NCBI GenBank assembly: GCA_003155915.1
Contig: PMFA01000028.1
Span: 1-47,186, forward strand
Reading direction: 5' to 3'
DNA length: 47,186 bases
Source: Acidimicrobiaceae bacterium
GTDB lineage: Bacteria; Actinomycetota; Acidimicrobiia; Acidimicrobiales; RAAP-2
Positions 1 through 8,152 of the stretch are shown here, one piece after another. The first letter of the stretch is position 1, and every line of letters begins with the position of its first letter. The notes under the pieces were generated by a model. The model ran no database searches, was not told where the DNA came from, and saw nothing but the letters and a program-made list of their open reading frames with translations. A program made the position numbers and the translations under genes.

Positions 1-1
1 G

Positions 2-295
2 GTAACGACCACGACGACGCCGTCTGGTCCGGGAAGGTTGTTCGCCAACAAGGTGCACAGTGACGCGATTATTGGCAGGACCGTAAGGCTCGCCATAACG
101 GGTCACGGGTTCTACGCTCAACCGAGGGTCACCAGCAATGATCGTGGCACCAGGGTTGGTGTCCAACACGACTACGGCAACTTGATAATCGTAAAAGTAA
201 CGACCCCCGCTAATTCGCGTCCGGGCCACTACACCTTCACGATCCGCGATGCCAACGGCAAGACTTGCAGGGTGAATTACTTCGCGAAGTATTAA
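2..295 (+). CDS. C-terminal part of a probable secreted protein (cut by left edge)
   Basis: The frame is open to the left edge and ends at TAA 293-295, so this is the 3' end of a longer gene. The first visible residues form a short Thr-run and Pro/Gly linker (T5-P-S-G-P-G), typical of a spacer between a secreted or anchored part and a terminal domain. The following roughly 80 residues alternate hydrophobic and polar positions, with a GHGFYAQP-type segment, and end in an aromatic-rich strand. This suggests a small beta-sandwich (IPT/Ig-like), but I do not recognise a family. An internal TTG at 38 could be called as a start but has no ribosome binding site, and the upstream frame is open. A strong terminator follows 17 bases after the stop. 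Function unknown. Confidence 0.5.
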   Translation, partial: VTTTTTPSGPGRLFANKVHSDAIIGRTVRLAITGHGFYAQPRVTSNDRGTRVGVQHDYGNLIIVKVTTPANSRPGHYTFTIRDANGKTCRVNYFAKY

Positions 296-312
296 TAACA
301 CTCATCCACATT

Positions 313-350
313 GCACTAGGCCCCCTCTTATGAGGGGGCCTAGTGCTTTT
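313..350 (+). terminator. Rho-independent terminator
   Basis: A perfect 15-bp stem (313-327 with 332-346) closes a 4-base loop and is followed by TTTT (347-350). It lies 17 bases after the stop of the left-edge gene and would end its transcript. Confidence 0.9.
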
Positions 351-856
351 GGTGTGTGGTATCGACGCAGAATTGTCAAGCGTTGAGACGCGCTGACCTA
401 TTTCACCCGTTCGTTGTCAACGGTTGGGCTGCGCCAAGTCGACTCGGGCGAGCCCTTCAAGATTCCCGCAACGGTCACATTCATTTGGCCCATTCTCTGA
501 AAATGACGTCGGTTTGACAATTTGATTGAATGAGATTGGACCGTTTCTTGCATCAAAGCAACCTGCCATTTCCACCTTTGATTTGTCGCCCCTTCAATCT
601 CAGAGGGTTCGTCGAATCACGGAACCGGACGGAGAAGGTCTTTGGGAGAAGTAATGGCTATATGTCCGCCGCGTCCGACTAAGTGGTCGAAGTCGAATAG
701 GTAATTGTCGGTCCTCCTGCGGGTTGAGAATGTTCAGCGGGGCCATGGACGATAAAGTTGAAGAGTTCGCGGCTCTACCCCGTAGCGATTCGAAGCAGAA
801 TGCAACGCCGTTGGTTATCGCATACCTCGGATGTTGGGGAGGTGAAGGGAGACTAA
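351..856. other. Intergenic stretch, no gene seen
   Basis: About 500 bases without a convincing reading frame. There is a TTGACA at 514-519 that could be a -35 box, but no good -10 at the right spacing. The last 15 bases hold the purine-rich ribosome binding site of the next gene. No relic was recognised. Confidence 0.5.
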
Positions 857-1720
857 ATGCCGACCACTATTAGCGTTGTCATCCCAACCTATAACTCCGC
901 TTCGGTGATTGAACAATGCCTCGCGAGTATTAACGATCAGACGTACGCCGCGCAAAATGTTGTGGTGTGTGACGGAGGAAGTTCAGACGCCACGATTGAC
1001 ATCGCTACTTCCTGCGGTGCAACCGTGGTTCGTTCTTTGGCGAGTCGATCGGCACAGCGAAACGCAGGGGCCCTGAGAGCCTTAGGGGAATACGTCGTCT
1101 TCATCGATTCCGATATGAAGCTAACGCGCACCGTCTTGGAGGATTGTGTCAAGACCTTCACTGAACGCGACGCGGCCCTCGTCATCCCAGAAGTTGACAT
1201 CGGAGAGAGCTACTGGGCACGGGTCAGGGGATTCGAACGCTCCTTTTACAAGGGCGTCTGGTGGCTTCAGGGCGCCCGATGTTTCAGGAAAGCACAGTTT
1301 CTAACAATTGGAGGATTTGACGTTGGGCTAATTGGTGCTGAGGATTGGGATTTGGACGAACGAATTCGACAGTTTGGCGGCGTGCGCGAGATCGCGGCAT
1401 CCATTGAACACGACGAAGGTCGGGCGAACCTTAACGAACTCATGAAGAAGAAGACTCATTATTCGAAGAGTTTTCAAGTGTTCTGGGAAAGGCATCCTGA
1501 GCGTGCAGCACTGTGTTTCTCGTCGCGCCGCCGCGCGTGGTTAATCGCGCGCCGACCCGATCGGCTCGTGAGACATCCGATGTTGGCATTGGGATTGTCC
1601 TCGATCGGTGTTCTGGAGATCCTTGTGTCGAGGGGCTGGCTGAAGCGATGGGCTAGTAGTTCTGAGGAGCAAACTTTGGAGGGCAGTTTGAATCCCATAG
1701 TCACCGACGGTTCAGAATGA
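857..1720 (+). CDS. Glycosyltransferase family 2
   Basis: A 287-residue GT-A fold glycosyltransferase, expected to move a sugar from a nucleotide- or lipid-linked donor onto a glycan at the inner membrane face. The N-terminus has the GT2 hallmark SVVIPTYNSA, followed by the DGGSSD turn (39-44), the metal-binding DSD (84-86), and a W-rich acceptor segment ending in AED (161-163), which would supply the catalytic base. The C-terminus (about 230-255) is hydrophobic and may touch the membrane. The ATG at 857 is preceded by GGAGG-like purines. The donor and acceptor cannot be told. It lies 83 bases before the DUF268 gene on the same strand, so the two probably share a transcript. Base composition is less GC-rich than the core genes to the right. 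Confidence 0.9.
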   Translation: MPTTISVVIPTYNSASVIEQCLASINDQTYAAQNVVVCDGGSSDATIDIATSCGATVVRSLASRSAQRNAGALRALGEYVVFIDSDMKLTRTVLEDCVKTFTERDAALVIPEVDIGESYWARVRGFERSFYKGVWWLQGARCFRKAQFLTIGGFDVGLIGAEDWDLDERIRQFGGVREIAASIEHDEGRANLNELMKKKTHYSKSFQVFWERHPERAALCFSSRRRAWLIARRPDRLVRHPMLALGLSSIGVLEILVSRGWLKRWASSSEEQTLEGSLNPIVTDGSE

Positions 1721-1803
1721 GATGGGAACGTATCGTGTCGATTGTTTATGGACAAGGTGAAAGGTGATGGAGGAATTGGTCCGACGATTTCGGAGGATGA
1801 AAG

Positions 1804-2649
1804 ATGGAACAAATGGATGATGCAACGAAGGATCCTGCGCCGCTGAGTCAGCGAATTCCACGAATTCGAGATCGATCTCGGGCATATCAAATTAGTTGGG
1901 CGCTGTTGGATCTATTTGGAATTGATGTTTACCCTCATCGGACACGAAACGCAATCAAGGGATTGCCCCGATTCTTCTCTGATTGGAGAAAATTCAACCG
2001 ATTGGTAGGCGACGTCAACGGAAGAGCCAGACTATCGGCACTGTATCCCGTGCTTGCTGATCGATTCGAATCGGCAGGTGAGATTGACGCCCACTATTTT
2101 TACCAGGACATTTGGGCCGCGAAGCGAGTCTTCGCCTTCAATCCGAGCCACCATATGGACATCGGATCACGTTTGGATGGATTCGTTGCTCACGTGCTGA
2201 GTTTCAAGTCAGTTACCGTAATCGATATTAGGCCAGGGCCCGTATCGATGACCGGGCTGAGTTTCCTACAAGCCGATGCAACGACACTGAGCGGTATAGA
2301 GAGTGATTCGATCCCATCGCTGTCGTCCCTGCACGCTGCCGAACACTTCGGTCTTGGTAGGTACGGGGATCCGATTGACCCGTCAGCTCACCTCAAGTTC
2401 ATGGCTGCACTTGTTCGGGTTCTACAGCCTGGTGGCAGACTCCTATTCTCGGTTCCAACGGGAGTGGAGTGTGTCCAATTCAATGCTTGTCGAGTCCTAT
2501 CACCTGGCACAGTTCTGAAGGCCTTCTCCGAATTGACGCTGGTCTCCTTCTCGGCCATCACTGACCAGGGTGAGTTCCTGGAAGACTGCGGAGTCGATGT
2601 TGTTGAGCACGCTGCATTCGGTTGCGGTCTTTACGAATTCACTAAGTAG
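1804..2649 (+). CDS. DUF268-family methyltransferase-like protein
   Basis: A 281-residue protein matching the DUF268 pattern. An aromatic HYFYQDIWAAKRV block (97-109) leads into HMDIGSRLDGFVAHV (117-131), which is the glycine-containing SAM-binding loop. Then come a DIRPGP acidic strand (141-146), LQADAT (155-160), and an HAAEHFGLGRYGDPIDP block (177-193) characteristic of the family. DUF268 proteins sit in polysaccharide clusters and have a Rossmann methyltransferase core; their substrate is not known to me. The ATG at 1804 has GGAGG at 1792-1796. It follows the GT2 gene on the same strand, suggesting a role in decorating or capping the same glycan. The first residues up to about 25 look disordered. 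Confidence 0.85.
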   Translation: MEQMDDATKDPAPLSQRIPRIRDRSRAYQISWALLDLFGIDVYPHRTRNAIKGLPRFFSDWRKFNRLVGDVNGRARLSALYPVLADRFESAGEIDAHYFYQDIWAAKRVFAFNPSHHMDIGSRLDGFVAHVLSFKSVTVIDIRPGPVSMTGLSFLQADATTLSGIESDSIPSLSSLHAAEHFGLGRYGDPIDPSAHLKFMAALVRVLQPGGRLLFSVPTGVECVQFNACRVLSPGTVLKAFSELTLVSFSAITDQGEFLEDCGVDVVEHAAFGCGLYEFTK

Positions 2650-3063
2650 ATTTAGTTGTTTGATTAAATGACGTCCACTTAATGGGACAATCAGTCCCAC
2701 GAGGACCGAGGTTGATCGGAAATGCCTCTTCAACGAGTTCCCTTCAGTGACGTCAGGGACCTTGTTGCACCCATGAATGGGAGTTGTGAGAGGTTCCATC
2801 CGAACCAAGCTGTAGATTCTCTGATCACTCTGAACTAGTGTCACAAAATTGTTCCATAAGCTGTCAAACAAAAGTCCGGACCCATGGCCTGTCGCGAGCA
2901 ATCACCCATGGACAACTGAAATTGTCGAAAGATGACTTTGACGTTTGTTCATGTAGGTGCGTGCCCGTTAGTGAGAAGCGCATGAGTCACAGCGATCCAT
3001 CGTGGCGTAAATCGATCCTGGCTACTCGTCGTCTAGGAAACGACCTTTTGTGTGCCATCATGA
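2650..3063. other. Intergenic stretch upstream of a transposase relic
   Basis: About 410 bases with no convincing gene. A 6-bp hairpin (2683-2688 with 2694-2699) lies 34 bases after the DUF268 gene but lacks a T-run, so it is a poor terminator. An open frame at 2838-3077 has no ribosome binding site and no recognisable content. The stretch may hold further decayed transposon sequence. Confidence 0.4.
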
Positions 3064-3312
3064 AATCTCGCCCGTGACGTCAAGCAACTGAAACCGCTCA
3101 ACGTCCTAGACATCTTCACCCGAGAGTACCGGGCCGTGGGGACCGCACCTTCCGTGATCGCCGACGACGTGACGACACTCGTCGTACGTCAATATATGAC
3201 CGTTACGCCGAATGAACTTGCGGTACCACGTCGAACACATACCGACGTGCGATGTGGCAATTCGTCGATACTTCAGATACTCCAGCGAAAGCTTGCACTC
3301 AACGAAGCGTGA
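3064..3312 (+). pseudogene. Relic of an IS3-type transposase (DDE core fragment)
   Basis: The plus-strand frame between stops at 3061-3063 and 3310-3312 reads LKPLNVLDIFTREYRA (from 3088), then ADDVTTLV, then THTDVRCGNSS and an LQRKLALNEA-like stretch. Order and content match the DDE core of IS3-family OrfB: the LNVxDxFTRE strand carries the first catalytic Asp, (D)ADDVVAVL is the next helix, and (x)HxRxDNGPEF carries the second catalytic Asp. Here the second motif is decayed (CGNSS in place of xDNGPE), no start codon or N-terminal half is present, and a stop cuts the frame before the third catalytic residue. It is a dead fragment, not a gene. It lies against the 3' end of the epimerase gene. 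Seen directly: the frame and motifs. The family assignment is from memory of IS3 sequences. Confidence 0.6.
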
Positions 3313-3338
3313 AGTCGCTGGACTAGCGCCATGATCGC

Positions 3339-4331
3339 TCAGGCTGAAAGTTGTGCCGCCAGTTGGTCGTAAACCCATCGATACGTCACTTCGAGTCCGT
3401 CGCGCAGATGCGTTGAAGGTTGCCATCCAAAAACTTCTTGTATCAGCGTGTTATCACTATTTCGGCCACGCACTCCTTTAGGAGCGTCAAGATCGTAGTG
3501 CCGTTCAAGAGAAACGGCCCCTATCTCCTCGACAATGTCGACCAATTGATTAATGCTGACCAACTCGGCGGAGCCGACATTCAGCGGCTCAACATAGTCG
3601 CCAGTAAGTAGTAGCAGCGTGCCCTTAAGGCAGTCATCGATGTAAGTGAAACTACGGGTTTGAAGACCATCACCCCAAATCTCTATGTCCTTGCGATCAG
3701 TTAGTTTGGCCTCAGCCACCTTGCGACAAATAGCCGCAGGCGCTTTTTCTCTGCCGCCCTGCCAAGTACCTTCCGGCCCATAGATGTTGTGATAACGCGC
3801 TATTCGGGTAGCGACACCAAAATCTTCACGAAAGTGACGGCACATCCGTTCTGAGAAGAGTTTCTCCCATCCGTATCCATCCTCCGGCATTGCCGGATAC
3901 GCGTCCGACTCCTTCAATGCGGTCACGTCGGTCTTGGTCTGATGTTCTGAGGCGTAAACACACGCCGACGATGAGTAGAAATAGCGCTCCACCTCTCCGT
4001 GTCGAGCAGCTTGAAGAAGATTCGTATTGATGAGGACGGTCAGCATGCAAAGAGCCTTGTTGTTCTCGATGAAACCCATTCCACCCATATCTGCCGCTAA
4101 GTTCACCACGTAGCGAACTCCACTAACGGCCTGATTTGCAGCGTCAATAAGCGACAAATCAGATTGAATTGCTTCCACTTGAGACGGCAATTGGTACCAC
4201 TCCTCAAGTGGCTTAATGTCAACCCCGCGCACCGACTGGTGACCAGACCGAATCAGTTCAGCCATCAGATGACCTCCGATGAATCCACCGGCTCCCGTCA
4301 CCAAGATCGTCGACTCTTTATCCAATTGCAT
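3339..4331 (-). CDS. GDP-mannose 3,5-epimerase-type NAD-dependent epimerase
   Basis: A 330-residue short-chain dehydrogenase/reductase of the extended type. It has the NAD-binding GAGGFIG (13-19), the family-typical ADMGGMGFI (80-88), SSSAC with Cys124, the catalytic YxxxK at Y153/K157 (DGYGWEKLFSERMCRHF), the block HNIYGPEGTWQGGREKAPAA with Lys196, and SFTYIDDC (227-234). Cys and Lys at these places match the acid/base pair of plant GDP-mannose 3,5-epimerase. The expected reaction is GDP-mannose to GDP-L-galactose and/or GDP-L-gulose, feeding glycan synthesis. Length is normal for the family. It is transcribed behind the GT4 gene on the same strand, 116 bases downstream. A paralogous 3' fragment lies at 7326-7481. 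A related bacterial NDP-sugar epimerase with another substrate remains possible. Confidence 0.88.
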   Translation of the reverse strand: MQLDKESTILVTGAGGFIGGHLMAELIRSGHQSVRGVDIKPLEEWYQLPSQVEAIQSDLSLIDAANQAVSGVRYVVNLAADMGGMGFIENNKALCMLTVLINTNLLQAARHGEVERYFYSSSACVYASEHQTKTDVTALKESDAYPAMPEDGYGWEKLFSERMCRHFREDFGVATRIARYHNIYGPEGTWQGGREKAPAAICRKVAEAKLTDRKDIEIWGDGLQTRSFTYIDDCLKGTLLLLTGDYVEPLNVGSAELVSINQLVDIVEEIGAVSLERHYDLDAPKGVRGRNSDNTLIQEVFGWQPSTHLRDGLEVTYRWVYDQLAAQLSA

Positions 4332-4447
4332 TCTAAAACCTCAGTTTCTAGATCAACAAGCCAATGTATACCGCGTGTTACGGAATGCTAACCATTTCAG
4401 ACATGAGTCTAAAGGTCAAGTTGGTCCATCGGTGGGTTCGGGAAACG

Positions 4448-5662
4448 TCACTTCGGTTTCCAACGAGAATCGATTGGAGTTAGTGCATCAGCAAAAATGG
4501 ACTCCCAATCCAAGCCCTTCATCATGTTGAACGCGCTAGTCCGCCGATAGTCACGCTCACGGTCGTTCTCTGAAAGTAACAAGCAGATTCCGCGAGCGAC
4601 CTCCTCGACAGTGCCTTTCACTAGGACTGCACAACCCGACTCCTCAAGCGAATCGGCATTGTACGGTACGCGGGTCATAACAATGGGAAGACCGGCAGCC
4701 AAGTAGTTTTTCAATTTGCCCGGATCAGCAAACTGTGTGAACGACTCCTCGGACTCAAGATACGTTGCAAGGCCAATGGAAGCGGAACTGAGAAGTTGCA
4801 AGACTTCGTCCTCGTCTTCGATGTATCCCGTGAATCTCACGCGATTCTCAACTCCAACGTTATGAGCCATCTCCGCTAATGCCGCTTGGTACGGTCCGCT
4901 TCCAATTACGACGAGGTCTACGTCGCTGAAAGACTCCGCGATTAGTGGTAGCGCTGCGATCACGTGTTGCAATCCTTGCTTCTCGAGTAAGTGACCGAGA
5001 AACACGAGCCGGTTCGGAAGTCGAGGCCCATTTGCGATCTCAGAATTAACTCGGACAACACCGATTTCTACAATTCTTGTGCGCTTCTGAGAGAACCTAC
5101 CAATCAGTGACCAGAAGGTACCGTGCCAGCGACCTTGGTCAATCGCGGGCGATACGTTCCATGTCTCAGTTGCGAACAGCGCTGCCACACGATCGGAAAG
5201 ATGATAGATGCCATTAAGGATGTTGTTGTCGAAGCGCTTGGGTGACCAGTCGATCACGTAGAAGATAACGCGCTTTGTGTGTTTCATTGCCCGCAACATG
5301 ATTCCGGCGATGCAGTTCAACGCGTCGACTCCGATGAAGAGGTCACTTTTAGGAGAGAATTGACGAACCCAGCGAATTGTGAGTATGACTTCTTGAAGGC
5401 GGATGACAGGTTCGGCCCCCCTCAGCAAATGCTGGCCTGTTTCGACCAGCTTTCCATCCTCGAATAGTCGGTAGCTCGACATCGCCGGCGATTCGTAGAC
5501 AAGCGGGTGAAAAATCGAAAGAACTTTCGGACATTGTTGTGTCAGATACGTTTCAAGGTGAATGGCCGGGCCAGTTCCCCTAACGTGCGTCACGATTACG
5601 GCAACGGTGCCCGACAAGAGATGCGTCGTTGCTTCTTCTGAGTTCTCAGCATCTTCGCCCAT
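4448..5662 (-). CDS. Glycosyltransferase family 4 (GT-B)
   Basis: A 404-residue GT-B glycosyltransferase. The N-terminal half carries VAVIVTHVRGTGPAIHLETYL, the first Rossmann strand and acceptor-side loop. The C-terminal half has the group-1 pattern NRLVFLGHLLEKQGLQHVI, DLVVIGSGPY, VRFTGYI, then FADPGKLKNYLAAGLPIVMT, the nucleotide-sugar binding region. The usual ExxxxxxxE signature is altered: an acidic residue and a Lys (ADPGK) stand in its place, as in GT4 subfamilies that resemble TagE/WcaI-like enzymes. Donor and acceptor are unknown. The first 14 residues are acidic and variable; ATG at 5662 was kept for lack of a better start. It is the first gene of a minus-strand pair with the epimerase. 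Confidence 0.85.
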   Translation of the reverse strand: MGEDAENSEEATTHLLSGTVAVIVTHVRGTGPAIHLETYLTQQCPKVLSIFHPLVYESPAMSSYRLFEDGKLVETGQHLLRGAEPVIRLQEVILTIRWVRQFSPKSDLFIGVDALNCIAGIMLRAMKHTKRVIFYVIDWSPKRFDNNILNGIYHLSDRVAALFATETWNVSPAIDQGRWHGTFWSLIGRFSQKRTRIVEIGVVRVNSEIANGPRLPNRLVFLGHLLEKQGLQHVIAALPLIAESFSDVDLVVIGSGPYQAALAEMAHNVGVENRVRFTGYIEDEDEVLQLLSSASIGLATYLESEESFTQFADPGKLKNYLAAGLPIVMTRVPYNADSLEESGCAVLVKGTVEEVARGICLLLSENDRERDYRRTSAFNMMKGLDWESIFADALTPIDSRWKPK

Positions 5663-5856
5663 AACTACTACGACCTAATTCGTATCGTTTTCGACGGTTG
5701 TTGCTCACTCCGAACGATCTGCATTGGAACCTCGAATCCCTCGTTTAGCGCATGTCAACGAAATAGTCGCCGAATCATAATGATTCCCAAGTCACCTTGA
5801 ACGAATGCCCAGAGGAATTGTTAGCAATCATAACAAGCGCGATTCACGTACTTTGA

Positions 5857-6261
5857 GTGGCCTTAGATCACACGCACGTTTTGAAATTGTGCTTGAAAGG
5901 GTCACAAACCTTCACTCTCGCGTCGGCGACAACCAGAACCTTTACGGGTGACATCCGCGGAAGCCCTCACCCGTATAAGAACCGACTCGCCGTTGCAACT
6001 AAGAAGGCGGCTCGAAATCTCGCGAGTTTAGACATGACCCGTCGCAAGTTCATCGCGCTACCTGGTCGTCTCACGCGTCATTCTCGAGGTCGCCTGCGGC
6101 ACACCGGTCGACTTCCAGCGCGATCAAGTTGCAAACTTCGCCGTAAGTGTGGTTCGACTCGTCCACATGTCTGTCAATCACCGAAAGAACGGCCGAGTCG
6201 TGTTCGACAAGGAGATTTCGATGACGAACCGATTGGTCATTGGACGGTCGCGGTGGATTAA
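5857..6261 (+). pseudogene. Possible transposase C-terminal relic
   Basis: An open frame of 134 codons begins at a GTG with no ribosome binding site, inside a 663-base stretch otherwise without genes (5663-6325). Its middle (about residues 48-85) reads TKKAARNLASLDMTRRKFIALPGRLTRHSR, which resembles the basic C-terminal end of IS1380-like transposases (an R-rich helix, a LxxxPxRLxRxxR motif, then an aliphatic/Pro tail). The rest has no recognisable domain and is rich in Arg and Ser, as in non-coding frames. I take it as a possible relic. It could equally be a chance open frame, so the confidence is low. Confidence 0.25.
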
Positions 6262-6325
6262 GGCGTAACCAATCAGACCCGCCGCGGTCAGAGTATCCTA
6301 CGTGGATGAACGCACAGGGGGGCGA

Positions 6326-7231
6326 ATGAAGCCACCGGAGAGTTTGGCGACCTTTGGCCGCAACGTTCATTCTCAAAACGGTGAGGATGGCATCATCGCG
6401 GAAGTTCTTCGGAGAATCAGCGAGACTCATGAGCTCAGCCGCTGGTGCGTGGAGTTCGGGGCGTGGGATGGAGTGTACCTCTCCAATACCTGCTGTCTGA
6501 TTCGCAACGAGGGCTATCACGCTGTGCTCATCGAGCCAGACCCGAAAAGATTCGCCAAGCTCTGCGAGAACTTCCCAGAGGACACGGTGATCAAGTTGAA
6601 ATCTTTTGTCGGGGTATCTGGCGAGAATTCGTTAGATTCGCTGCTTGAGCGCGCTGGCTGCCCGCGCGACGTTGATCTTGTCTCGATCGACATTGACGGT
6701 TGTGACTATCACGTCTTTGAGTCAATTCACGATTTTCAGCCGAAAATAGTTTGCATTGAGTACAACGGCACAATCCCCAATGAGGTTGATTTCGTGCAAC
6801 CCCTCGACTTTGATCTGAAGTGGGGTACCAGTGCGTCAGCGATCTGCAGAATGGCCGAAGACAAGGGCTATCTTCCGGTGGCGGTCACGGCAACTAACTT
6901 GATCTTGGTCAGGGACGACTTAGTGGAGCTTGTGGTTTCGCGGGAGTGTGCATCCCTGACAGTCCTGCGAGATGACACCGATACGCGGAACTTTATTTTT
7001 AGCGGATACGACGGCACGGTATTGACGAAGGACCCTCTGCGACTTCCCTGGCATCAGTTCACGGCGCCCCCGCAATCTATTCACGTCCTGCCACGTTGGC
7101 TGAGAAAGTACCCCGGTGACTACCGGAGATTTGAACAGGGGGCGTTTTTGCTATTTTTGGCAATCAAATCCCCAAGTCAACTGCCCTCGATCCGCGTGCT
7201 GCGCGAAACGTGGGCACGCCACTCTCGCTGA
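6326..7231 (+). CDS. FkbM-like SAM-dependent methyltransferase-fold protein
   Basis: The protein has 301 residues from ATG 6326. An in-frame GTG at 6302 would add eight residues, but the purine run AGGGGGG sits five bases before the ATG, so I prefer the ATG. Residues 14-24 (VHSQNGEDGII) and 41-50 (CVEFGAWDGV) form the SAM-binding loop pattern, followed by AVLIEPDPKRF (66-76), the acidic end of the second strand, and LVSIDIDGCDYHVFESI (118-134). This matches the FkbM-like family, in which many members O-methylate sugars. The C-terminal 100 residues are less conserved and include FIFSGYDG and a PRWLRKYPG segment. Probably modifies the glycan of this locus. Its start lies just right of a possible transposase relic. 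Confidence 0.75.
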   Translation: MKPPESLATFGRNVHSQNGEDGIIAEVLRRISETHELSRWCVEFGAWDGVYLSNTCCLIRNEGYHAVLIEPDPKRFAKLCENFPEDTVIKLKSFVGVSGENSLDSLLERAGCPRDVDLVSIDIDGCDYHVFESIHDFQPKIVCIEYNGTIPNEVDFVQPLDFDLKWGTSASAICRMAEDKGYLPVAVTATNLILVRDDLVELVVSRECASLTVLRDDTDTRNFIFSGYDGTVLTKDPLRLPWHQFTAPPQSIHVLPRWLRKYPGDYRRFEQGAFLLFLAIKSPSQLPSIRVLRETWARHSR

Positions 7232-7325
7232 CGGCACGAAGATCTAGGTCCCAGTCTGTCTACAGTTTTTGGATCACGTGGTCCACTGTGACAGCCGCTC
7301 CGATGTACACGCAATGGTTGGCGAA

Positions 7326-7481
7326 CTAGTGGGTGGTCACCTGGTCGCGGACCCAGCGGTAGGTCACCTCGAGGCCGTCTTGGATAGGGCTTGATAGCGA
7401 ACACGGTGAATGAAAAGACTTTGCTTCGTGTTGGCCGATCGATTCTCCCGCATGGTTGAGATCAGGTTTGTACCGTACTGT
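7326..7481 (-). pseudogene. 3' relic of a second epimerase gene
   Basis: The minus strand from 7397 to 7326 reads LSSPIQDGLEVTYRWVRDQVTTH then stop. This lines up with the last residues of the complete epimerase gene at 3339-4331 (THLRDGLEVTYRWVYDQLAA), including the DGLEVTYRWV core and the stop position. Further upstream (about 7460-7430) another frame reads ENRSANTKQ, similar to the GRNSDNTLI segment of the intact enzyme, so at least one frameshift separates the two pieces. No start, NAD-binding or catalytic region remains. This is the decayed tail of a paralogous NDP-sugar epimerase. The open frame on the overlapping register (7177-7404) is only a shadow. Confidence 0.6.
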
Positions 7482-7525
7482 CTAATTCTCCGTCGATCGG
7501 GCGAAAGAGATTCCAAGACATAAGA

Positions 7526-8152
7526 CTATTTGTGGGTTACGCAGATAATTGAACCGACACATGTCACGGAGCGGTCGGGGTATCGATTCAGGATAATTGA
7601 TTCAAGTTCAGTGAGTGTCGGATAGTCATTCGTTCCGTCGAAGTTGTCGGCGTCATCGATGAGAATCACATCGTCATATTGGCGCTGCAGTACCAACTCG
7701 AGTTCGCCAAGGATAGGTGTGTCAATCTCACCGCGGGCGGTGAAGCCTTTGGAGTAGTGGGCATCCAGCCAGAAGATTGCTGGCTCATTAACGGCCGCAA
7801 CCATTTTTGGCAACTCGACGGAACTGTCGCCTTGGAAGACCGAGACCTGGGCAAGCCGACGAAACCGACGTACAGCTTTGCGATACAGTTCCGGGTCGAG
7901 TTCAACGGTTAGTAACCGGTCAAAATTGCCTTCCTGTGCGTTGATCATTTCGCCGAGATAGGTTCCGGTCTCTACGAACACGCGGATACCGTGCTCTACG
8001 GCGTGGCGGCGAATGGTGAGAATCTTCGTTAGATATGGCGTAGGACCAACTCTTCCAGCGGCCTCCCAGGCTGCAAGCTCCTTGGTGCGATGGCGTCTAA
8101 GTAACACCTGACCAAGGCGCGATGACAGTAATTGACGGCGAAACTTTTGCAT
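7526..8152 (-). CDS. Class I SAM methyltransferase-fold protein, function unknown
   Basis: A 208-residue soluble protein. RVFVETGTYLGEMI (57-70) is the glycine-containing SAM loop after the first strand, LTVELDPELYRKA (81-93) gives the acidic residue after strand two, VFQGDSSVELP (105-115) is strand three, and FWLDAHYSKG (127-136) with ILIDDADNFDG supplies strand four and a metal- or substrate-facing acidic cluster. The pattern is that of small sugar-cluster methyltransferases (similar to TylF/macrocin-type or cephalosporin-hydroxylase-like families), but I cannot name the family firmly. The N-terminal 25 residues are basic and may bind membrane or nucleic acid. It reads toward the epimerase relic and ends 44 bases before it. 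Probably acts on the glycan of this region. Confidence 0.7.
   Translation of the reverse strand: MQKFRRQLLSSRLGQVLLRRHRTKELAAWEAAGRVGPTPYLTKILTIRRHAVEHGIRVFVETGTYLGEMINAQEGNFDRLLTVELDPELYRKAVRRFRRLAQVSVFQGDSSVELPKMVAAVNEPAIFWLDAHYSKGFTARGEIDTPILGELELVLQRQYDDVILIDDADNFDGTNDYPTLTELESIILNRYPDRSVTCVGSIICVTHK

Noticed and set aside
514-542. TTGACA-based promoter before the first GT2 gene
   Set aside because: The -35 match is perfect, but no acceptable -10 lies 16-18 bases downstream.
2683-2699. Hairpin after the DUF268 gene as a terminator
   Set aside because: Only six base pairs and no T-run follows.
2838-3077. 79-residue open frame after the DUF268 gene
   Set aside because: No ribosome binding site, Cys/Ser-rich chance composition, and it overlaps the recognisable transposase relic in another frame.
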